From Halorubrum sp. BV1 (GTDB lineage Archaea > Halobacteriota > Halobacteria > Halobacteriales > Haloferacaceae): DNA of 64,000 bases. The notes under the pieces are model-generated. The model was not told where the DNA came from and searched no databases. It worked only from the letters and a program-made list of their open reading frames with translations. Position 1 is the stretch's first letter, and every line of letters starts with the position of its first letter. The stretch is taken from NCBI RefSeq assembly GCF_000746205.1, contig NZ_JQKV01000002.1:248001-312000 (forward strand), written 5' to 3'. Of this stretch, positions 42,449 through 51,095 are shown piece after piece. A program made the translations under genes and the position numbers.

Positions 42449-42542
42449 GACGCCCACTTCGACGTCGCGATGTAAATACTCCGGCGAGTCGTCGGCGTCC
42501 GGTTCTGCAACGCTTATGCCCGCCGACCGACTTCGATCGGTC

Positions 42543-43238
42543 ATGAGCGACGACGACGCAGTCGACGTCGAGGTCGAATCTTCGGACGGCCCCGAGACCG
42601 ACGCGTCCGCGGCGACCACTGACGAGTCGCGAGACGCGGCGAGAGCGAACGGGACGGCCGCGGCGACGGCCGGCGACCCGAGCGAAGACGCGGCCGACGT
42701 CGAGGGGGAGTCACTCGTCGACGCGGTCGCCGAGCACGACGCGGACCTCGCCGCCGAGGTCGCCGCGTTAGAGGACGAACTGGCCGAGGCCCGGGCGGAG
42801 CTGCTCGAAAGAGACGAGGAGATAGACGAGCTGACGAGCAAGCTCGCGCGTGTCCGCGCCGACTTCAGCAACTACAAGCAGCGCGCCAAACAGAAACAGG
42901 AGGACATCCGCGAGCGCGCCTCCGAGTCGCTCGTCGAGCGGATCACCCCGGTCCGCAACGACCTGCTTCGCGCCCTCGATCAGGAGGAGGGAAGCGACCT
43001 CCGTCCCGGCGTCGAGTCCACGCTAGAAAAGTTCGACGAGGTGCTCGCGGACGAGGGCGTCGAGCCCATCGAACCCGATCCCGGTTCCGACGTCGACCCC
43101 GCCCGGCATCAGGTGATGCTCCGCGTCGAGAGCGACCAGCCGGACGGAACGGTCCACGAGGTGTACGAGCCCGGCTACGAGATGGGCGACCGCGTCGTCA
43201 GCGAGGCGAAGGTCACGGTCAGCGCCGACGAGGAGTAG
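42543..43238 (+). CDS. grpE: GrpE nucleotide-exchange factor
   Basis: Stimulates ADP release from DnaK. The 231-residue protein has an acidic disordered N-terminus (1-~80), a long helix (EVAALEDELAEARAELLERDEE...) and the C-terminal beta domain with the HQVMLRVESDQPDGTVHEVYEPGY signature. CTTATGC (42513-42519) is a TATA element about 27 nt before ATG 42543. Unlike many haloarchaea, no dnaK or dnaJ lies on either side (menD and surE do). Confidence 0.93.
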   Translation: MSDDDAVDVEVESSDGPETDASAATTDESRDAARANGTAAATAGDPSEDAADVEGESLVDAVAEHDADLAAEVAALEDELAEARAELLERDEEIDELTSKLARVRADFSNYKQRAKQKQEDIRERASESLVERITPVRNDLLRALDQEEGSDLRPGVESTLEKFDEVLADEGVEPIEPDPGSDVDPARHQVMLRVESDQPDGTVHEVYEPGYEMGDRVVSEAKVTVSADEE

Positions 43239-43268
43239 GCCGGTCTCGGTTTTCAGCGTCCGTAGCAG

Positions 43269-44117
43269 TCACGAGCGCCCGCCGTACGCGTCGGCGAGTC
43301 GAGAGAGCCCCGCGTCCGACGCGGCCTCGTGGGGGACCGACAGCGGCGAGACGGACACCTCTCCGTCGACGACAGCGCGTCGGTCGGTGCCGACGGGGTC
43401 CGGGACGTCGGCCGCCGTCATCCGGCCCCAGATCGGGTCCGAGAAGGCGACACGTCCGTCGCCGTTCTGCGTGGCCTCGATCCCGTACCACTCCGAGGGC
43501 GTGGTCACTCGCATCGGAGCGCCGCCGTCACCCTCGACAGCGCCGCCGTCACCCTCGACAGCGCCGCCGTCGGCACCGACCGACGCCGCCTCCGCGATCG
43601 GCGCGTTGACGTTGAGGTAGTCGGCGCGGTCGAATATCCCCGTCTCGCCGACTCGGTCGACGAGGAACGTCGTCGCCCGCGTCGCGTTGGCGAACTCCGC
43701 CGGTTCCAGTTCGCGTTTCCACCAGTCCTCGTCACCGGGAACATACATGGACGTCGCCACCGCGGGCACGTCGAAGAAGGCGGCTTCGACGGCGGCCGAC
43801 ACCGTCCCAGACCGGCCGAGGGTGTACGCGCCGAGGTTCGCGCCCTCGTTGCAGCCCGCGACCACGAGGTCGGCGTCGGGAACGAGCTCGCCGAGCCCGG
43901 CGACGACGCAGTCGACGGGAGTCCCGTCGACCGCGTAGCCGAGCTCGTGGTCGCTGACGGCGACCCCCTCCGAGAGCGTCCGCCCGGTCGACGACTGGTC
44001 GGCGGTCGGCGCGACAGTCACCACGTCGTAGTCGGCCGAGAGCGCGTCCCGCATGGCGCGGAGCCCGACGGCGTCGATACCGTCGTCGTTCGTCAACAGG
44101 ATTCGATCGACGCTCAT
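43269..44117 (-). CDS. surE: SurE 5'/3'-nucleotidase
   Basis: A 282-residue SurE phosphatase: the metal-binding LLTNDDGI (6-13), active-site Asp/Asn, DGTPVDCVVAG, GCNEGANLGAYTLGRSGTVSAAVEAA (Ser/Asn nucleophile environment). SurE dephosphorylates 5'- and 3'-nucleotides under stress. An acidic Gly/Glu-rich insert near 190-206 is encoded by tandem DNA repeats (GGAVEGDGGAVEGDGGA). ATG 44117 begins the family; the upstream 49 in-frame residues are not part of it. Confidence 0.93.
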   Translation of the reverse strand: MSVDRILLTNDDGIDAVGLRAMRDALSADYDVVTVAPTADQSSTGRTLSEGVAVSDHELGYAVDGTPVDCVVAGLGELVPDADLVVAGCNEGANLGAYTLGRSGTVSAAVEAAFFDVPAVATSMYVPGDEDWWKRELEPAEFANATRATTFLVDRVGETGIFDRADYLNVNAPIAEAASVGADGGAVEGDGGAVEGDGGAPMRVTTPSEWYGIEATQNGDGRVAFSDPIWGRMTAADVPDPVGTDRRAVVDGEVSVSPLSVPHEAASDAGLSRLADAYGGRS

Positions 44118-44247
44118 ACCGATACGACGGGCGGTTCGGGCAAAAGCCCACCGGCGTCGCACCTCCGACGGCGCTCCAAACCGCCCCGACACGGCGACAG
44201 CGGCGAGCGAAGGAAAGGCACAGGTACCGCGGCGTCCACCGACCGGT

Positions 44248-44592
44248 ATGGGATTCGGCGACACGGCAAAAAAGATTCAGACGCTCGCCGACAAGGCCGA
44301 GCGCACGTACCAGAAGATAAACGAACTCAGGACGGAGGTCGAGCAGACCCAGTCGACTGTGCTCGATACCTCAGAGCGCGTTCAGCGACTCGAAAACGAG
44401 ATGGCCGAACAGCGGGCGGTCCTCGACGCCGTGGCCCGCGAGGTCGGCGTCGACTTAGAGAGCGTGAGCACGGAAGCGCACATCACGGACGCGGAGGCGG
44501 CAGCGAAGTCCGACGTCGGATCGCCCGACGACGCGCCCGCTGACGGCGAGTCAACGGACGACGCGCCCGCTGACGGCGGATTGACCGAGTAG
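44248..44592 (+). CDS. DUF5798 family coiled-coil protein
   Basis: A 114-residue haloarchaeal protein: MGFGDTAKKIQTLADKAERTYQKI and a long coiled-coil (to about residue 75), then an acidic tail with a duplicated DDAPADG. DUF5798; function unknown. CACAGGTACCG upstream shows no clear TATA. Divergent from surE, convergent with the acyltransferase gene. Confidence 0.75.
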   Translation: MGFGDTAKKIQTLADKAERTYQKINELRTEVEQTQSTVLDTSERVQRLENEMAEQRAVLDAVAREVGVDLESVSTEAHITDAEAAAKSDVGSPDDAPADGESTDDAPADGGLTE

Positions 44593-44599
44593 CCCGCGG

Positions 44600-45166
44600 T
44601 CACGCGGTAGACTCGGCCTGCGAGACGACCTCCGCCGGAACGCCAGCGACCGTCGCGTTCGGCGGGACGTCCGCAGCCACGAGCGAGTTGGCCGCGACGC
44701 GGGCTCCCGCGCCGATCGTGACGCCGGGGAGGACGACCGCGCCGGCTCCGATCATCGCCCGCTCCTCCACGACCACGTCGCCGAGGCGATACTCCTCGTG
44801 AAGGAACTCGTGACACAGCAGCGTGGCGTCGTAGCCGACGATCGCGTCGTCGCCGACCGCGATCCGCTCGGGCCAGAACACGTCGGGCGTCGACTCCAGC
44901 CCCCACGAGACGCCGGTCCCGACCGTCACGCCGATCCGCCGCAACAGCCAGTTCTTGAGTCGGAGGCTCGGACAGACACGTGCGAGGACGATTACGACGT
45001 AGTTGCGGACGACCGCGAGCGGTGACTTCGCGTCCGGCCACGACCACAGCGAATTGCGCGGCCCTCGGGTCGGGAAACGGTCTAGACGGTCGGCGCGGAC
45101 GCCGTCCGTAGTCGTCTCTTCCGGCCGGCTCTCCTCCGCACTCGTCGGGTCGGCGTCGTCGCTCAC
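44600..45166 (-). CDS. Hexapeptide-repeat acyltransferase (acetyltransferase-like)
   Basis: A 188-residue left-handed beta-helix acyltransferase. A run of hexapeptide-like turns (GVTVGTGVSWGLE, IAVGDDAIVGYDATLLCHEFLHEEYRLGDVVVEERAMIGAGAVVLPGVTIGAGARVAANSLV) gives the CoA-dependent trimer fold, ending in VPPNATVAGVPAEVV. Acceptor unknown. I use GTG 45166, because TTTTTACC (45187-45194 on the plus strand reads GGTAAAAA) is a TATA element about 27 nt upstream. In-frame starts at 45211 (ATG) and 45307 also exist. Confidence 0.75.
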   Translation of the reverse strand: MSDDADPTSAEESRPEETTTDGVRADRLDRFPTRGPRNSLWSWPDAKSPLAVVRNYVVIVLARVCPSLRLKNWLLRRIGVTVGTGVSWGLESTPDVFWPERIAVGDDAIVGYDATLLCHEFLHEEYRLGDVVVEERAMIGAGAVVLPGVTIGAGARVAANSLVAADVPPNATVAGVPAEVVSQAESTA

Positions 45167-45409
45167 GACGCGACGTTCGTGGGGCTCTGGTAAAAAGAGT
45201 CGCTGCCGCATAATCCGCGCGGGCGACCGTTCAAGTACCATGCCGCGGCCATCGCGCACACGACGGAACTCCGGCCCACGGTCGGCCGAGGCGGGTGCGC
45301 GATCCACCGCCGTGGGGCCGAATCGAGGATCGCCTGTTCGCCAGACGACGTCCGAGAGCGGTGCTGATACGCCGCCGGAAGCGCCCCGGCTCGGCCGTTC
45401 GGTCGCCGT

Positions 45410-46693
45410 TCAGGACCGGATCTCGTCCATGTGTTCGATCCGCCGCTCGACGAGGTCTGCGGTCCCGATATCGTGTCGGATGCGGACGCGGTCGCCGGCG
45501 GCGGCGAGCGCGTCTGCCGCCTCGGCCTCCGCCGCCGCGATGGAGTCGCCGCGGCCGACGACGGCGAACGATCGCGAGGTCGTCGTATAGAGGCCGTCGT
45601 CGCGTTCGTCGACACTGGCGTAGTAAAGGAGCGCGTCGCCGACGCTCGACTCGTCGACCGCGACCTTTGCGCCCGCGTCCGGATCCGTCGGGTAGCCGTC
45701 GGGCACGGCGTACTTACAGACGGTCGCCTCGCCGGAAAATCGGAGCTCCGGAAGCGGGTCGCCGTCGCGCGCGGCGGTGAGCACGTCGAGGAACGGCGTC
45801 TCCAAGACGGGGAGCGTGTTCATCGCCTCCGGGTCGCCGAAGCGCGCGTTGAACTCGACGACCTTCGGCCCCTCGTCCGTGAGCATGAACTGTCCGTAGA
45901 GGACGCCCTTGTACGCGGGAAGCGCGCCGACGACCGCCTCCAGCACGTCGACCGCGGCGTCGTAGTCGCCCGGGTTCATGAAGGGTAGCGACGGCTCCGT
46001 GTCTGTGTACGAGCCCATCCCACCCGTGTTCGGCCCCTCGTCGCCCTCGTAGGCGCGTTTGTGGTCCTGGACCGCGGGGGTCGTCCGGAGGTCCCCGTCG
46101 GCGACGAACGCCTGCACGGTGAACTCCTCGCCGACCAGTCGCTCTTCGAGCACGACGCGGTCGTACTCGGAGTCGCGGAGGTACGCCTTCGCCTCCTCGG
46201 CGGTCACCTGATCGCCGATGACCTTCACGCCCTTACCACCGGTGAGTCCCACGGGTTTGACGGCGAGGTCGCCGTCGTACTCGTCGATGTACGCGCAGGC
46301 CTCGTCGATGTCGTCGAACACCGCGAAATCGGGACAGCCCGGGATCGACTCCTCGTCCATGAACCGGCGCTGGTACGCCTTGTCGGTCTCCAGCCGCGCC
46401 TCCGCGGCGCGCGGGCCGAAGGCGTACACGCCGGCGTCGTCGAGCGCGTCGGCGACGCCCGCGTCGAGCGCCGACTCCGGGCCGATGACCGCCACGTCCG
46501 CGCCCACCGACGTCGCGTAGTCGGCTATCGTCGCCGCATCGGTCTCGGCTATCGACTCGAACCCGTCTGCGAGCCGCTTGATTCCCGGATTTCGGTTGCT
46601 CGCGCAGGCGTACAACGCGCAGTCGTCGGCCACCGCGCGGGCGATCGCATGTTCGCGTCCGCCGCCGCCGACGAGGAGTACGGTCTCCGTCAT
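45410..46693 (-). CDS. purD: Phosphoribosylamine-glycine ligase
   Basis: Second enzyme of de novo purine synthesis, joining glycine to phosphoribosylamine with ATP. The 427-residue ATP-grasp protein has VLLVGGGGREHAIARA (5-20), KPVGLTGGKGVKVI (phosphate loop), GFVLEERLVGEEFTVQAFV-like strand and FNARFGDPEAMNTLP (Mg2+-binding). Length is standard. The neighbouring 199-nt gap to the acyltransferase holds nothing obvious. Other purine genes (purB, the PurN-AICAR fusion) lie 3-6 kb to the right. Confidence 0.96.
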   Translation of the reverse strand: MTETVLLVGGGGREHAIARAVADDCALYACASNRNPGIKRLADGFESIAETDAATIADYATSVGADVAVIGPESALDAGVADALDDAGVYAFGPRAAEARLETDKAYQRRFMDEESIPGCPDFAVFDDIDEACAYIDEYDGDLAVKPVGLTGGKGVKVIGDQVTAEEAKAYLRDSEYDRVVLEERLVGEEFTVQAFVADGDLRTTPAVQDHKRAYEGDEGPNTGGMGSYTDTEPSLPFMNPGDYDAAVDVLEAVVGALPAYKGVLYGQFMLTDEGPKVVEFNARFGDPEAMNTLPVLETPFLDVLTAARDGDPLPELRFSGEATVCKYAVPDGYPTDPDAGAKVAVDESSVGDALLYYASVDERDDGLYTTTSRSFAVVGRGDSIAAAEAEAADALAAAGDRVRIRHDIGTADLVERRIEHMDEIRS

Positions 46694-46836
46694 GCTCGAC
46701 GGGTTACCGCACGGTAGTGTAAACGTTACTCTCTATCTGCACGAATATATGCACCGTCGTGGATAGCCGTTCGACGGGACGACTGGTGTGCGGACCGGTG
46801 TGACGGGTTTTTGCCGCGCCGGATCGAACCGCGCGT

Positions 46837-49065
46837 ATGTCACAGCCGACGGCGCAGAACCGCCTCGACGAGGAGGCGAGCCCGTACCTCCGACAGCACG
46901 CCGACAACCCGGTCAACTGGCAGCCGTGGGGCGAGGAGGCGTTCGAGCGCGCCCGCGAACACGACGTGCCCGTGTTCGTCTCCATCGGCTACTCGTCGTG
47001 CCACTGGTGTCACGTGATGGCCGAAGAGAGCTTCGAGGACGAGTCCGTCGCGTCGATCCTCAACGAGCAGTTCGTTCCGATCAAGGTCGACCGCGAGGAG
47101 CGCCCGGACGTCGACAGCACGTTCATGACGGTCTCACAGCTCGTCACCGGCGGCGGCGGGTGGCCGCTCTCAGCGTGGTGTACCCCCGAGGGGAAGCCGT
47201 TCTACGTCGGGACGTACTTCCCGCCGGAGCCGCGCCGGAACCAACCCGGATTCCGCGACCTGTGCGAACGCATCGCGGAGTCCTGGCGCGATCCCGACCA
47301 GCGCGAGGAGATGCGCCACCGAGCGGAGCAGTGGGCGTCGAGCGCCCGCGACGAACTTGAGTCGGTTCCGGACGGTATCGGCGGCGACCCGCCCGGTTCG
47401 GAACTGCTTGAGGAGGCTGCCGCCGCCGCGGTCCGCGGCTACGACGAGGAGCACGGCGGGTTCGGAAGCGGCGGCGCGAAGTTCCCGATGCCGGGTCGAA
47501 TAGACCTGCTCTTCCGCGCGTACGCTGAGAGCGGACGCGACAGCGCGCTCGCGGCCGCGACCGGCACGCTCGACGGGATGGCGTCGGGCGGGGTGTACGA
47601 CCAGATCGGCGGTGGATTCCACCGCTACGCGGTCGACCGGCAGTGGACGGTCCCGCACTTCGAGAAGATGCTGTACGACAACGCCGAGTTACCCATGGTC
47701 TACCTCGACGGGTATCGGCTCACCGGGAACCCGGCGTACGCCCGGGTGGCAAGCGAGACGCTCGGGTTCGTCGATCGCGAGCTTCGGCACGCGGACGGTG
47801 GGTTCTTCAGCACGCTCGACGCCCGGAGCCGGCCGCCGACGGCGCGCACCGGCGGGGGTTCAACGGGCGGCGACGACGGAGACGGCGGAGACGTGGAGGG
47901 CGCGTTCTACGTCTGGACGCCGAGCGAGGTCGACGCGGTGTTAGACGAGCCCGCAGCGTCGCTCGCTAAACAGCGGTTCGGAATCCGGCCGGGCGGGAAC
48001 TTCGAACGCGGCACGACCGTCCCGACGATCGCGGCCTCGATCGAGGAAATCGCCGAGGAACGCGATCGGTCGCCCGAGGCGGTCCGCGAAATGCTGACCG
48101 ACGCGCGCGTCGCCCTCTTCGATGCGCGGGAGTCGCGGCCGCGTCCCGCCCGCGACGAGAAGGTTCTCGCCTCGTGGAACGGGCGAGCGATCTCGGCATT
48201 CGCGAGTGCGGGTCGCACCCTCGGCGAGCCGTACGCCGACATTGCACGGGACGCGCTCGACGTCTGTCGAGATCGGCTCTACGACGCGGACACGGGCGAA
48301 CTCGCCCGGCGCTGGCTCGACGGCGACGTGCGGGGTCCGGGGTACCTCGACGACTACGCGTTCCTCGCGCGCGGCGCGCTCGACGTGTACGGGGCCACCG
48401 GCGATCCGGAGCCGCTCGGGTTCGCGTTAGATCTGGCCGACGCTATCGTCGCAGACTTCTACGACGCCGACGACGGGACGGTCTACTTCACGCGGGATCC
48501 GGAGTCGGACGCGGACGACGAGGGTGTAGACGGGGAGCCCGACGACGGTCCCGGCTCGCTTTTCGCGCGGCCGCAGGAGTTCACCGACCGGTCGACGCCG
48601 TCGAGCCTCGGCGTCGCGGCGGAGACGCTCGCGATGCTCGACGGGTTCCGAACCGACCGTCGGTTCGCGGAGATAGCGGAGTCCGTCGTGACGACGCACG
48701 CCGACCGGATCCGCGCGAGTCCGCTGGAGCACGTCTCGCTCGTTCGCGCCGCGGAACGAGTCAGAACAGGCGGGATCGAGGTGACGATCGCGGCCGAGAC
48801 GGTGCCCGACGAGTGGAACGAAACGCTCGGCGAGCGGTACCTCCCGGGAGCGCTCGTCGCGCCGCGGCCGCCGACCGGGGACGGCCTCGACGAGTGGCTC
48901 GACCGGCTCGGACTGGAGTCGGCTCCGCCGATCTGGGCGGACCGCGACAGCGATGGCGGCGAGCCGACCGCGTACGTCTGTGAGGAGAGAGCCTGTTCGC
49001 CGGCGGAGACCGACCTCGACGCGGCGTTGGCGTGGCTCTCGTCGCGGGGTCGGGAGGAGGTCTAG
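46837..49065 (+). CDS. DUF255 thioredoxin-domain protein (YyaL/spermatogenesis-associated 20-like)
   Basis: A 742-residue cytoplasmic protein. Residues 1-~165 are the DUF255 thioredoxin domain with YSSCHWCHVM (CxxC, 53-56 region) and GWPLSAWCTPEGKPFYVGTYFP. The rest is an (alpha/alpha)6-barrel, the six-hairpin glycosidase fold of N-acylglucosamine-2-epimerase-type proteins (GGFHRYAVDRQWTVPHFEKMLYDNAEL). Function is not settled in any organism. Slightly longer than bacterial homologues (~690) due to acidic inserts near residues 335-355 and 555-570. Its 3' end overlaps the next small gene. Confidence 0.9.
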   Translation: MSQPTAQNRLDEEASPYLRQHADNPVNWQPWGEEAFERAREHDVPVFVSIGYSSCHWCHVMAEESFEDESVASILNEQFVPIKVDREERPDVDSTFMTVSQLVTGGGGWPLSAWCTPEGKPFYVGTYFPPEPRRNQPGFRDLCERIAESWRDPDQREEMRHRAEQWASSARDELESVPDGIGGDPPGSELLEEAAAAAVRGYDEEHGGFGSGGAKFPMPGRIDLLFRAYAESGRDSALAAATGTLDGMASGGVYDQIGGGFHRYAVDRQWTVPHFEKMLYDNAELPMVYLDGYRLTGNPAYARVASETLGFVDRELRHADGGFFSTLDARSRPPTARTGGGSTGGDDGDGGDVEGAFYVWTPSEVDAVLDEPAASLAKQRFGIRPGGNFERGTTVPTIAASIEEIAEERDRSPEAVREMLTDARVALFDARESRPRPARDEKVLASWNGRAISAFASAGRTLGEPYADIARDALDVCRDRLYDADTGELARRWLDGDVRGPGYLDDYAFLARGALDVYGATGDPEPLGFALDLADAIVADFYDADDGTVYFTRDPESDADDEGVDGEPDDGPGSLFARPQEFTDRSTPSSLGVAAETLAMLDGFRTDRRFAEIAESVVTTHADRIRASPLEHVSLVRAAERVRTGGIEVTIAAETVPDEWNETLGERYLPGALVAPRPPTGDGLDEWLDRLGLESAPPIWADRDSDGGEPTAYVCEERACSPAETDLDAALAWLSSRGREEV

Positions 49066-49292
49066 AGCGCCCGGCTGATGTAATAGCGTCGACGATCGCG
49101 TCCGCGGGTGCTGGGTTCGTGGAGGCCGACGACGCGGCTCTGCGCGTCGAGTCGGACAGGGACATCGACGGCGACTGGAGCCGACTCCAGCAGGCGTTCG
49201 AGACCTTCTTTCCAAACGCGGTCAAACGCGGCGGGAGCGACGAGGGCGGCGCAGGGGTCGAGATACGCGGGCTGGAACCGAGCGGCAAGTAG
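49032..49292 (+). CDS. Small hypothetical protein overlapping the DUF255 gene end
   Basis: A GTG start at 49032, inside the last codons of the DUF255 gene (34-nt overlap, different frame), opens an 86-residue frame. Third codon positions are mostly G or C and acidic residues are common, as in real haloarchaeal genes. Content DVIASTIASAGAGFVEADD and WSRLQQAFETFFPNAV suggest a small alpha+beta domain. No family recognised. The later GTG at 49119 is another possible start. Convergent with the purine fusion gene. Confidence 0.5.
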   Translation: MALVAGSGGGLERPADVIASTIASAGAGFVEADDAALRVESDRDIDGDWSRLQQAFETFFPNAVKRGGSDEGGAGVEIRGLEPSGK

Positions 49293-49303
49293 CGGACTGG
49301 CCG

Positions 49304-50908
49304 TCAGTCGTGTCGGAAACAGCGCGATCCGGTGAACGCCATCGCCATGTCGTGGTCGTCGGCGGCGGCGATCACGTCCTCGTCGTTGACGGAGCCGCCA
49401 GGCTGGATCACGGCCTCGATACCGGCGTCCGCGGCCTCTTCGATGGCGTCCGGGAACGGGAAGAAGGCGTCCGAGGCCATGACCGCTCCCTCGGCCGACT
49501 TGCCGTCGGCGTCTTTCTCGGCTTTCATCGCCGCGAGCGTCACCGCGTCGACGCGTGACACCTGTCCCATGCCGACGCCGACGGTCTCGGTGCCGGTCGC
49601 GAACAGGATACCGTTCGATTTCACATGTTTGAGCGTCTTCCACGCGAAGGTCATCGTCTCCAACTGCTCGTCCGTCGGCTCGCGCTCGGTGACGACCTCC
49701 AGATCGTCGGCGGCCGGCGACTGGCGGTCGCGTGCCTGCACGAGCCGTCCACCTACGATCGGCTTCTCCGTGAACCGCTCGGTGAAGCGCTCGTCGCCCT
49801 CGCCGAGCGGCCCCACGTCGAGCACTCGGAGGTTCTTTTTATCCGTGAGCACGTCGAGCGCGCTCTCGGTGTAGCCGGGAGCGACGACGACCTCCTTGAA
49901 CGAGTCCGCGACGGCGGTGGCGGTGTCGGCGTCGCACTCGCGGTTCAAGGCGACGATGCCGCCGAACGCCGATTTGGCGTCTGTTCGGAGCGCGCGGTCG
50001 TACGCGTCTGCGAGCGTGTCGCCCGTCGCGCAGCCCGCGGGGTTGGTGTGTTTGATCACGGCGGCGGCGGGATCGTCGAACTCCTTTACGAGATCGAGGG
50101 CGGCGTCGGCGTCGTTGTAGTTGTTGTACCCCATCCCCTTCGCGCCGGGGTTCAGCTGTGAAGCCCCGACGACGCTCGCCTCCTCGCAGCCGTCGTCGGC
50201 GTACAGCGCGGCGTCCTGGTGGGGATTCTCGCCGTAGCGGAGTTCGGCGGCGCGCTCCTCGGAGACGAATCGGCGTTCGGGGAAGTCGCCGCCCGTGTCG
50301 CCGTCGACGGTCGCGTCGACCGCCTCTCCGTCCTCGCTCCGCTCGACGGTCACCCGTCCCTCCGCGAACCAGCGAACCGCCCGCGGGTACGCCGTGAACT
50401 CGGCCTCGTGGAGCACGCGCTCTTTCAGCGAATCGGCGTCGTCGTCGCCGTAGACGGGGACCGGCTCTTGGGTCACGATCGGCCCCGAGTCGACCGCTTC
50501 CGTGACGACGTGGACGGTGCAGCCCGTGGTCCGGACGCCGGCGTCGAGGACCTGCTCGTGAGCGTCGGTTCCGGGGAACGACGGGAGAAGCGAGGGGTGG
50601 ACGTTCAGCGTCGTCGGAACGGCGTCGAGGAACTGGTCGGTCAGGACGCGCATGTACCCGTCGAGGCAGACGAGGTCGATGTCGTATCCCGAGAGCCGGT
50701 CGACGATCCGGCGCTCGTGGGACTCACGGGACTCCCCGTCCTCCCGCTCGACGACCTCGGTGGGTATCCGGCGCTCCGTCGCGGCCTCGAGGACGGGTGC
50801 CTGCTCCCGGTTCGTCAGAACGACCGACAGCTCCGCGCCGCCCGGCGCGACATCGGCGATGTGTCTGAGGTTCCGTCCCCGGTTGCTCGCGAGTCCGGCG
50901 ATCTTCAT
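49304..50908 (-). CDS. PurN-AICAR transformylase fusion (purine synthesis)
   Basis: A 534-residue two-domain enzyme. Residues 1-~185 are a glycinamide-ribonucleotide transformylase (PurN) with Asn102, His104 in NVHPSLLPSFPG and Asp140, the catalytic triad; residues ~215-534 are the AICAR transformylase half of PurH (RYGENPHQDAALY, KGMGYNNYNDADAALDLV, VIKHTNPAGCATG). The IMP-cyclohydrolase half of bacterial PurH is absent; archaea often use PurO. So it probably does steps 3 and 9 using formyl-tetrahydrofolate. ATG 50908 begins the PurN homology; it is convergent with the small gene at 49292. Confidence 0.93.
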   Translation of the reverse strand: MKIAGLASNRGRNLRHIADVAPGGAELSVVLTNREQAPVLEAATERRIPTEVVEREDGESRESHERRIVDRLSGYDIDLVCLDGYMRVLTDQFLDAVPTTLNVHPSLLPSFPGTDAHEQVLDAGVRTTGCTVHVVTEAVDSGPIVTQEPVPVYGDDDADSLKERVLHEAEFTAYPRAVRWFAEGRVTVERSEDGEAVDATVDGDTGGDFPERRFVSEERAAELRYGENPHQDAALYADDGCEEASVVGASQLNPGAKGMGYNNYNDADAALDLVKEFDDPAAAVIKHTNPAGCATGDTLADAYDRALRTDAKSAFGGIVALNRECDADTATAVADSFKEVVVAPGYTESALDVLTDKKNLRVLDVGPLGEGDERFTERFTEKPIVGGRLVQARDRQSPAADDLEVVTEREPTDEQLETMTFAWKTLKHVKSNGILFATGTETVGVGMGQVSRVDAVTLAAMKAEKDADGKSAEGAVMASDAFFPFPDAIEEAADAGIEAVIQPGGSVNDEDVIAAADDHDMAMAFTGSRCFRHD

Positions 50909-51095
50909 ACACGAGAGGACCGACCGATCGGGTATATCGATTGCGGTCCGTCGCGGAGATAGATCCATGTTCACGGATAAGAATCGGGTATCGAACCGAC
51001 TTGGGCGACGAACTTATCCACATCTGTGCGATTCGCACCTGTCCAAGTAGGTCGCCATCGACACGCTTTTGCTGGCTCCGAGGGCACTCGCGGAC

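Noticed and set aside
49062..49643. 193-residue minus-strand frame whose C-terminus looks protein-like
   Set aside because: Most of it lies inside the PurN-AICAR fusion gene in another frame, and the remaining part is covered by the more convincing plus-strand small ORF; Arg-rich first half is a shadow.
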